Assembly (NCBI GenBank): GCA_003505715.1
Contig: DNXU01000528.1
Location: 1,799 to 15,909 of the forward strand
DNA length: 14,111 nucleotides
Direction of reading: 5' to 3'
DNA from: Cyanobacteria bacterium UBA8803
Lineage (GTDB): Bacteria; Cyanobacteriota; Cyanobacteriia; Cyanobacteriales; Coleofasciculaceae
Below, in pieces: positions 1 to 5,613 of this stretch (its first letter is position 1; the number at the start of each line of letters is the position of its first letter). Both the position numbers and the translations under genes were made by a program. The notes below the pieces were generated by a model. That model had not been told where the DNA came from and made no database searches. It saw nothing but the letters and a program-made list of their open reading frames with translations.

Positions 1-14
1 ACAATAAATCCGCC

Positions 15-155
15 CTAGGGGGTCGGGGGGGTACAATGCGTAAGTCCTACTATATTTGAACGCAACTGCGTATCAGGCTCAACCTGTGCCAGAGTCATGG
101 CATCCCAAACAAGGCATAATAAGCCTGTAACGAGCAGAACGGTCTTTAATTTCAT
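15..155 (-). pseudogene. Truncated exported-protein start (signal peptide only), cut by a repeat-like sequence
   Basis: On the minus strand an ATG at 155 opens a 46-residue frame ending at TAG (17-15). It begins MKLKTVLLVTGLLCLV, a convincing signal peptide (Lys-rich start, hydrophobic core, cleavage plausible after ALA/TLA before QVEPD), but mature sequence stops after about 20 residues. The last codons fall in the GTAGGACTTACGCA stretch followed by C-runs, which has the look of a cyanobacterial intergenic repeat or MITE end. I infer that the 5' end of a secreted-protein gene has been separated from its body. No family can be assigned from so little sequence, there is no good ribosome binding site, and the window edge hides what follows. 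It could also be a chance frame. Confidence 0.35.
23..55. repeat. Repeat-like or MITE-end sequence at left edge
   Basis: A G-run followed by GTACAATGCGTAAGTCCTAC lies at the point where the minus-strand signal-peptide ORF loses coding character. TAGGACTTACGCA-type ends are, from memory, frequent in intergenic repeats of filamentous cyanobacteria. No second copy exists in this window, so the call rests on recognition and on the apparent disruption of the neighbouring ORF. Confidence 0.3.
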
Positions 156-334
156 AAATTTCTAGCTTGAAAGTCGAGAATAGGGAATGGGTTTACCCTG
201 GCATAGCCGAAGGAGAATGGGGGAATTAGGCTTTTATTCTTTGTTGTAAGGATCAGCTCATGGGGGTCTTGCACTTCCATCTACGGATCGGAATTTTCCG
301 TAAAATTTACTGAACATTTATCAATTTGCTTACT

Positions 335-374
335 AAAATACAATCATCTATCTCTGGATAGATGATTGTATTTT
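335..374. terminator. Perfect 18-bp inverted repeat with flanking A and T tracts
   Basis: Left arm 335-352 (starting AAAATACAATC, ending CTATC), loop TCTG (353-356), right arm 357-374 (starting GATAGATG, ending TATTTT). All 18 positions pair, and the arms end in A/T tracts on both strands, as in a bidirectional rho-independent terminator. It lies 76 bases before the CHAT gene start. No clear gene ends just before it on the plus strand, so it could terminate an unannotated small RNA from about 160-334, insulate the CHAT gene from upstream reading, or act in its leader. The rest of 156-450 holds only very short frames (17-20 codons) that I do not support as genes. Confidence 0.55.
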
Positions 375-450
375 TAAAAGTTTGAAGATTTGAGCGTGGA
401 TTGGTCTTTTCCCGGCAAAACAAGTACCTTCCGTTGGAGGGTGAGCTGAA

Positions 451-3063
451 ATGTTCCCAAGGTGGCGGCATTGGCGTCGGTATAGTCTGTGGTTCTTGGC
501 TAGTGTCATTTCGATGTGGGTGCTTCACGCTGGGTTAGTGAGTCAGGCGATTCCTGCACCAGCCGTTGAGCAGCAATTGATGGTATCTTCCTTACCTAGA
601 GGAGCGTCCTCTGCTTTGGTACAACAAGGGGTAGAACGCTATCAAGTTGGTGAATTTCAAGAAGCGATCGCACTTTGGGAACAAGCTCTATCCCAAGTTG
701 CCGCTACTAAAGATCGAGCGATCGTACACAGTAATTTAGGTATGGCCTATGGACAAATCGGTCAACTGGATCGAGCGATCGCCCATTGGGAACAAGCGAT
801 TCAACTTTACCGCTCCCAAGCGGAATCGGCAAGTCGCCAACCTGTAGCAGGGCTTGTGATCGACCAAGCTCAAGCTTATAGTAAGTTGGGGCAGCACAGA
901 CGAGCAATTTCTCTATTAAACTCAGCCATTGAACTGGCGCAGAGCAACCAAGATCGGCTCATCGAAGCAGCCGCTCGAGGAGCATTGGGGAATGTTTACT
1001 GGGCATTAGGAGACTATCAACAAGCCTTGGCAGCGCACCAAATCAGCTTGAGGATTGGCCGTGAATTGAATCATGTCAGCTACATCCCCAAAGCACTGAA
1101 TAATCTGGGTAATGTCCACGTCAGCCGAGCGATTCGGTATAGTTATCAGGCAACCGTAGCACAGACGGAAGGTGATCGACAAGAAGCCAATCGCCTCCTG
1201 CAAACAGTTACCCAGGATAAAGCCGAGGCAAGGCAATTGTTTGAGCAAAGCTTACAAGCGGCTCAAGGAGTGGATGGGATAGAAGCAGTCAAGGCGTCGC
1301 TCAATTTGAATCACTTGCTCATGATGGGGACAGACTCAGCCCCAAACTTAAATTCTAATTTTGCCGACTTAGATTTAATTGTCCTTAATTTTAACCGAGT
1401 TCAAGAGTTACTAGCTCCATTACCAGATTCACGCGAGAAAGCTTACGCCTTAATTAGTTTGGCAGAACAGGTGTTAAAAGTTGAAAGTTATAACTTGGAA
1501 CCTGCAACCCTTTTAGAAGAAGCGCTGGCTGTAGCGAGAAGGATTGGGGATGCTAGAGCAGAATCGTTTGCTTTGGGTAGCTTAGGAGAGTTTTATGAGG
1601 CAAAAAGTGATTGGGAGCGGGCGCTGGAACTGAATCGTACCGCACAGTTTGCTGCTCAGAAAATCAATGCCGTGGATAGTCTATACCGCTGGCAGTGGCA
1701 TGTGGGGCGAATGCTGGCAGCGCTGGGGGAACGGGAAAAAGCGATCGCAGCTTATGAACAATCTATTGTCTCCTTGCAAGGCATTCGGGGTGATATTGTT
1801 GCGGCTAACCCAGATTTACAACTAGATTTCCGGGAACAGGTAGAACCGGTTTATCGGGAATTAATTGCTTTGTTGCTGGAGTCTCCAGAAATCCAAGGGA
1901 AAGAGCAAGCTTCCCGATCTCTAATCCCAAATCCCAAATCGCCTATTGCAGCGTCTCGATTCAAAAAGGTGATTGATATTCTAGAACTCCTTAAGCTGGC
2001 TGAGTTGCAGAATTTCTTTGGGGATGAGTGCGTGCAGGTAGCCTTATCCCAATCGGGAATTGAGGCTGAATTGCTGGATAGTCAAACAGCAGTTGTTTAC
2101 TCGATTATTTTAGAGCGGCAGACTCATTTGATTTTGCGATCGCCAGATGGTGGGATGACGCATTATCAGGTGGGGTTGAGTTCCCAGGAGATGGAGCAAG
2201 AAATCGATCGGTTGCGGTACTTACTAGAGTGGCGGGCAACGGAAGATTATCTGGTTCAGGCTCAGAAAATTTACAATCTGCTGATTCGCCCGATGGCGGG
2301 AGATTTGGCGGCTCTTAATCTCAAGACTTTGGTGTTTATTAATGATGGGGTGTTGCGGAAAGTGCCGATGACGGCGCTGCATGATGGGCAGGAATTTTTA
2401 ATTCAGAAATATGCGATCGCTGTAACGCCGAGTCTCAGTTTAACAAATCGCAGTTCCTTGGACCGTAACAATTTATCGGTTCTCAGTGTTGGGTTAACGG
2501 TGGGACGAACACCCTTTGCTCCCTTGACCAATGTTCAGGCAGAGTTGGCAACGGTGAATGAAATTTTAGGAGGTATCAAACTCATTGATGAAGCGTTTAC
2601 CTTCTCAAATTTATCAGAGCAATTGCAGAAAAAAAATTATTCCATTGTTCACATCGCCACTCACGGTAAGTTTGGAGTAGATGCAGAAACAACCTTTTTG
2701 GTAGGATTTGACCAGCGGATTAATATTGAGCAGTTAGATAATTTATTGCGTTCTCGCCGCCAACAAGCGGTCGAGTTGCTCACTTTGAGTGCTTGCCAAA
2801 CGGCTGCTGGTGATAATCGTTCGGCGTTAGGAATTGCGGGGGTGGCTGTACGTGCAGGGGTTGAGAGTGCAGTGGCAACGTTGTGGTACATTAACGACGA
2901 AGCGACTGTACCATTGATTGAAGAGTTTTATCAGGAATTGCGCCAACCGAATGTTACTAAAGCAGAAGCGTTGAGACGGGCGCAGATGAAGATGATTGCC
3001 GATCTAAGTTATAATCACCCAGCCGTTTGGTCGCCGTTTGTTTTAATTGGGAATTGGTTGTAG
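451..3063 (+). CDS. Exported TPR-CHAT domain protein (putative caspase-like cysteine peptidase)
   Basis: This is an 870-residue protein. Residues 1-30 have an Arg-rich start (RWRHWRR) followed by a hydrophobic segment, so it is probably exported or membrane anchored. TPR units begin near residue 56 (GVERYQVGEFQEAIALWEQA) and continue to about 455, giving a helical protein-binding surface. A linker precedes the CHAT domain, about 545-870, whose catalytic pair is visible: His738 in HIATHGKF and Cys782 in LSACQTAAG, with the C-terminal NHPAVWSPFVLIGNW signature. CHAT domains are clan CD (caspase/separase-like) peptidases; in cyanobacteria TPR-CHAT proteins are abundant and mostly uncharacterised. 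A GGAGG at 436-440 supports the ATG at 451. The linker near residues 491-497 (LIPNPKS) is encoded by a heptamer repeat. Substrate and partners are unknown; proteolytic activity is inferred from the intact dyad. Confidence 0.95.
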   Translation: MFPRWRHWRRYSLWFLASVISMWVLHAGLVSQAIPAPAVEQQLMVSSLPRGASSALVQQGVERYQVGEFQEAIALWEQALSQVAATKDRAIVHSNLGMAYGQIGQLDRAIAHWEQAIQLYRSQAESASRQPVAGLVIDQAQAYSKLGQHRRAISLLNSAIELAQSNQDRLIEAAARGALGNVYWALGDYQQALAAHQISLRIGRELNHVSYIPKALNNLGNVHVSRAIRYSYQATVAQTEGDRQEANRLLQTVTQDKAEARQLFEQSLQAAQGVDGIEAVKASLNLNHLLMMGTDSAPNLNSNFADLDLIVLNFNRVQELLAPLPDSREKAYALISLAEQVLKVESYNLEPATLLEEALAVARRIGDARAESFALGSLGEFYEAKSDWERALELNRTAQFAAQKINAVDSLYRWQWHVGRMLAALGEREKAIAAYEQSIVSLQGIRGDIVAANPDLQLDFREQVEPVYRELIALLLESPEIQGKEQASRSLIPNPKSPIAASRFKKVIDILELLKLAELQNFFGDECVQVALSQSGIEAELLDSQTAVVYSIILERQTHLILRSPDGGMTHYQVGLSSQEMEQEIDRLRYLLEWRATEDYLVQAQKIYNLLIRPMAGDLAALNLKTLVFINDGVLRKVPMTALHDGQEFLIQKYAIAVTPSLSLTNRSSLDRNNLSVLSVGLTVGRTPFAPLTNVQAELATVNEILGGIKLIDEAFTFSNLSEQLQKKNYSIVHIATHGKFGVDAETTFLVGFDQRINIEQLDNLLRSRRQQAVELLTLSACQTAAGDNRSALGIAGVAVRAGVESAVATLWYINDEATVPLIEEFYQELRQPNVTKAEALRRAQMKMIADLSYNHPAVWSPFVLIGNWL
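1923..1940 (+). repeat. In-frame AATCCCA heptamer repeat inside the CHAT gene
   Basis: Two tandem copies of AATCCCA plus a partial third (AATC) encode part of the low-complexity linker between TPR and CHAT regions. Short tandem heptamers of this kind are usually intergenic in cyanobacteria, so this looks like repeat expansion tolerated in a linker. Confidence 0.5.
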
Positions 3064-3074
3064 GAATTTTAGCA

Positions 3075-3105
3075 TTTATAGCAATTGCTTAAGCCTTTAT
3101 AGCAA
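3075..3105 (+). repeat. Direct repeat TTTATAGCAA, two copies 21 bases apart
   Basis: TTTATAGCAA occurs at 3075-3084 and 3096-3105, between the CHAT stop and the radical SAM start. The perfect palindrome AGCAATTGCT (3080-3089) overlaps the first copy. The 21-base phasing, two helical turns, would suit a dimeric regulator, but TTATAGCA-type sequence is also a common cyanobacterial intergenic motif and recurs at 5071-5078 over the stop of the next gene. Confidence 0.35.
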
Positions 3106-3132
3106 GAGGATGATAATTACCATCAATGAGCG

Positions 3133-5076
3133 ATGATCAACCCTATGACCGATGTATGTCTGGTTTTGATGCCTTATGCAGCAATAGAGCGTCCCTCCCT
3201 GGCTCTCGGTTTGCTCAAAGCGTCTCTCCAGGAAAACGGAATTGAGCCAACAGTACTCTACCCTAACCTCTGGTTTACGCAAGACATTGGAATTTATAAT
3301 TACAAGGTAATCAGTGAAGGTCTGGCAGCGCAGTTAGTCGGTGAATGGACGTTCTCAGGGGTAGCGTTCCCCGACTTTGAACCTAACCACTCAGATTATT
3401 TCAGTACCATTCCGAAAATTAAAGAAGACACTATCAAGGAACTTTGGCGAGTGCGGGAGAAGGCAGCGGCTTTTGTCGATCGCGTGGCTCAATCTATTCT
3501 AGAGTTGCAGCCTCGGATTGTCAGTTGCAGTTCCACGTTTCACCAGCATTGCGCGTCGTTAGCCTTGCTGCGGCGAATTCGGGAGTTAGCGCCAGAGATT
3601 ATTACCATTATGGGGGGCGCAAACTGTGAAGGGGTAATGGGGTTAGCAACTCATCAGGCGTTTCCTTGGGTGGATTTTGTCTGTTCGGGGGAAGGGGATG
3701 AAATCTTGGCCAAGTTATGCGGCAAGATTTTGGAACGGGGACAGTATTTGGGATTGAAAGATTTACCTTATGGTGTAATTGGCTCGGCTCATCAGGACAA
3801 GGAATTCGCAGCGGCTTTGGCTCCCCGTGCATCGGTGCCAGATTTGGATCGAATTGCGATTCCGAACTACGACGATTATTTTCAAGCGCTGCAAAATTGC
3901 CCAAAAATTGCTCCTTACATTACGCCTGGGATGTTTGTTGAAACCTCACGGGGTTGTTGGTGGGGGCAAAAGCAACATTGTACGTTTTGTGGACTGAATG
4001 GCGCAGGGATGACGTATCGCTCGAAGTCGCCAGAGCGGGTGGTAAGGGAGTTTAGCTGGTTATCTCAACGTTACGGACAGCGGAAGTTCTTTGTGGTGGA
4101 TAACATTCTGGATTTAAAGCACATCGATACTGTACTGCCGATGTTCAGGGCGTTGGAGAAACCTTATGCAATTTTTTATGAAACCAAGGCAAATCTGAAG
4201 CGCCAGCAGGTGCAGCAGTTGGCAGAGGCAGGAGTGCGCTGGCTACAACCAGGAATTGAAAGTATGCATGATGCGCTGCTGGCGCTGATGAAAAAGGGCA
4301 ATACGGCGTTGATGAATGTCCAGTTGCTCAAGTGGGCGCGGGAGTTTGGAATTCAGGTATTTTGGAATTTTCTGGTGGGGTTACCGGGGGAGTGTGGGGA
4401 GTGGTATGCCGAGATGATGACATGGTTGCCCTTAATCGCGCATTTGCAACCGCCGAGCGAGGAGACGAGGCAGGTTCGTTTCGATCGCTTCAGTCCCTAT
4501 TATGAGCGATCGCATGAGTATGGGTTAACCCTTGTTCCTCAGGGCACTTATTCCTATATCTATCCCCTGGATGCTGAGAGGCTAAAGGATTTGGCGTACT
4601 CTTTTGAGGAAGTGGGGGAAGAGAGGAAGATTCCGGAGCATCAACAGCTGAGAGAGTGGGTGAGCGAATGGCAAAGGATGTTTAAGTCGGAGCCACCGCC
4701 GATGTTAAGTGTGGTGGAAGATAAGGGCGATCGCCTGAAACTGGTTGATACTCGATCTTGTGCGACTGAGCCGGAAATGAGTTTAGGTGGGTTAGCGTAT
4801 CAAGTGTATGTGGAATGCGATCGCACTTTGACCTATCGAGAACTGATGAATACTCTGGATAGGAAGTACGAGCGCGAGGTTTCTTGGGATGAAATTCAGC
4901 TAGTTGTGGAGGATTTGCAAAAGCGCCGAATTTTGCTGGAACTCAATGGGAGATTGCTCAGCCTTGCAGTTAGGGAACCAATTGTGCCTCTATTGGATGT
5001 CAGAGAACAACCGGCAGGATTTGTAGATCTCCAACGTTATGTCAGCGATAGCCGGAAAGTCTTTTGGCAGTTATAG
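3133..5076 (+). CDS. RiPP maturation radical SAM C-methyltransferase (B12-binding, rSAM_ocin_1 / TIGR03975 type)
   Basis: The protein has 647 residues. The N-terminal 190 or so residues form a B12-binding-type Rossmann region (ERPSLALGLLKASL; then SCSSTFHQH, IMGGANCEG and DFVCSGEGDEI). The radical SAM core follows with Cys275, Cys283 and Cys286 in SRGCWWGQKQHCTFCGLNG. This CX7CX2C spacing is typical of this RiPP-linked family rather than the classical CX3CX2C; these cysteines hold the 4Fe-4S cluster that cleaves SAM. GIES and NFLVGLPGE are later core motifs. Residues of about 533-625 resemble a PqqD-like winged-helix RiPP recognition element (LGGLAYQVYVECDRTLTYRE), which would bind the leader peptide; that assignment is inferred. 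Family members sit beside Nif11- or nitrile-hydratase-type leader peptides and are proposed to C-methylate unactivated carbons. The adjacent Nif11 gene fits. The start at 3133 has only a weak ribosome site; Met5 is an alternative. Confidence 0.92.
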   Translation: MINPMTDVCLVLMPYAAIERPSLALGLLKASLQENGIEPTVLYPNLWFTQDIGIYNYKVISEGLAAQLVGEWTFSGVAFPDFEPNHSDYFSTIPKIKEDTIKELWRVREKAAAFVDRVAQSILELQPRIVSCSSTFHQHCASLALLRRIRELAPEIITIMGGANCEGVMGLATHQAFPWVDFVCSGEGDEILAKLCGKILERGQYLGLKDLPYGVIGSAHQDKEFAAALAPRASVPDLDRIAIPNYDDYFQALQNCPKIAPYITPGMFVETSRGCWWGQKQHCTFCGLNGAGMTYRSKSPERVVREFSWLSQRYGQRKFFVVDNILDLKHIDTVLPMFRALEKPYAIFYETKANLKRQQVQQLAEAGVRWLQPGIESMHDALLALMKKGNTALMNVQLLKWAREFGIQVFWNFLVGLPGECGEWYAEMMTWLPLIAHLQPPSEETRQVRFDRFSPYYERSHEYGLTLVPQGTYSYIYPLDAERLKDLAYSFEEVGEERKIPEHQQLREWVSEWQRMFKSEPPPMLSVVEDKGDRLKLVDTRSCATEPEMSLGGLAYQVYVECDRTLTYRELMNTLDRKYEREVSWDEIQLVVEDLQKRRILLELNGRLLSLAVREPIVPLLDVREQPAGFVDLQRYVSDSRKVFWQL

Positions 5077-5164
5077 CAGTCGCCTATAGCCCCCAGCAAT
5101 TCAACATAGGGTCAAGCTTAATAAAGGTATTTGGCTAATTCTGGAAGATTTTTCCCTCTTACCG

Positions 5165-5191
5165 TTGGAAAATCCAAGAATCTGGTATACT
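5165..5191 (+). promoter_or_regulatory. Likely promoter with palindromic operator upstream of the Nif11 precursor
   Basis: TATACT (5186-5191) is a good -10 hexamer, with TTGGAA (5165-5170) at a short 15-base spacing as a possible -35. The -35 is embedded in the inverted repeat TTGGA-AAA-TCCAA (5165-5177), a plausible operator. A second GGAA...TTCC element lies just upstream, around 5142-5154. The predicted transcript would start near 5198, about 20 bases before the ATG at 5220, so the precursor probably has transcription separate from the radical SAM gene, as is common where precursor peptide is needed in excess. Confidence 0.5.
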
Positions 5192-5219
5192 CTGGCAATA
5201 GATTTTGGTAAAAAAAATC

Positions 5220-5462
5220 ATGTCCCTAGAAAGCTTAGAGCAATTCTACCAACGGATACTGGAAGATCAAGCGCTGCAAGAGCAGTTGCAAGCATGTCCT
5301 GACGAGGAGAGCGTTATCAGGGTGGCAGTTCAGTTAGGTGAAGAGAGTGGCTACGATTTCACTGCCGCAGAAGTGAGGCAAAAGATAGAGGAAGCAAGGC
5401 AACAACAAGAGGTTCGCTTTCCCTTAGAAAGTATTACCAGCCCCCAAGCCGCTTACTTTTAA
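5220..5462 (+). CDS. Nif11-like leader peptide RiPP precursor, apparently frameshifted before its core
   Basis: The 80-residue product starts MSLESLEQFYQRILEDQALQ and continues through CPDEESVIRVAVQLGEESGY and DFTAAEVRQKIEEA. This is the Nif11 leader pattern (about residues 1-55), used as a recognition leader in RiPP precursors. The frame can be extended to a TTG at 5205 (five more residues, VKKI before Met), but ATG 5220 matches the family's usual start and the promoter position. The protein ends SPQAAYF with TTT-TAA and has no Gly-Gly cleavage site or core. Reading on in the +1 frame supplies both, so I regard the encoded leader as real and its end as displaced. It lies between a RiPP radical SAM enzyme and a methyltransferase, its likely modifying enzymes. 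Alternative: a free-standing Nif11 protein with no core. Confidence 0.82.
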   Translation: MSLESLEQFYQRILEDQALQEQLQACPDEESVIRVAVQLGEESGYDFTAAEVRQKIEEARQQQEVRFPLESITSPQAAYF

Positions 5463-5565
5463 GCCTGTTGTTGACATAGGAGGAACACTTCGCAACATTC
5501 CTGCCAAGCTAGGCAAAGGTGACGCAAGTAATCACTCCTACATGGTTGTTGTCACAACAGGTTAA
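5461..5565 (+). other. Displaced +1-frame core region of the Nif11 precursor
   Basis: From AAG at 5461 a frame +1 relative to the Nif11 gene stays open for 34 codons to TAA at 5563. It encodes KPVVDIGG, ending in a Gly-Gly pair as in RiPP leader cleavage sites, then 26 residues beginning TLRNIPAKLGKG and ending HSYMVVVTTG. The frame has no usable start of its own: it is closed upstream by TAG at 5425-5427 and its first ATG is at 5542. Removing one T from the run 5457-5460 joins it to the leader as QAAYF-KPVVDIGG, for a precursor of about 114 residues. The tail is rich in Val and Thr, chemically suitable for C-methylation. The join is inferred; it could be a mutation, a sequencing error or ribosomal +1 shifting at TTT-TAA. 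Confidence 0.6.
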
Positions 5566-5602
5566 ATAACTAATATCTCGAAACAAAACATATATAACAT
5601 TC

Positions 5603-5606
5603 GGAG
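5603..5606 (+). promoter_or_regulatory. Ribosome binding site of the methyltransferase gene
   Basis: GGAG lies seven bases before ATG 5614 and fixes this start. The stretch before it (TATATAACAT at 5591-5600) is AT-rich and might hold a -10, but I find no convincing -35. Confidence 0.5.
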
Positions 5607-5613
5607 CGGGCTT

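Noticed and set aside
260..313. 17-codon plus-strand leader-peptide frame after AAGGA
   Set aside because: It is short, shows no regulatory codon pattern, and the hairpin downstream lacks an alternative structure I can identify.
307..528. 73-codon minus-strand frame across the CHAT promoter and start
   Set aside because: It runs through the hairpin and the opposite strand of the CHAT signal peptide, with low-complexity content and no ribosome site.
3608..3904. 98-codon minus-strand frame inside the radical SAM gene
   Set aside because: It is a Pro-rich antisense shadow of a well-supported enzyme domain.
5545..5561. Inverted repeat TGTTG-TCA-CAACA as a terminator or operator
   Set aside because: A 5-bp stem inside the displaced core coding sequence, with no T tract, is too weak to call.
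5425..5565. +1-frame tail as an independent small gene
   Set aside because: It has no start codon before 5542 and no ribosome site; it makes sense only as a continuation of the Nif11 leader.
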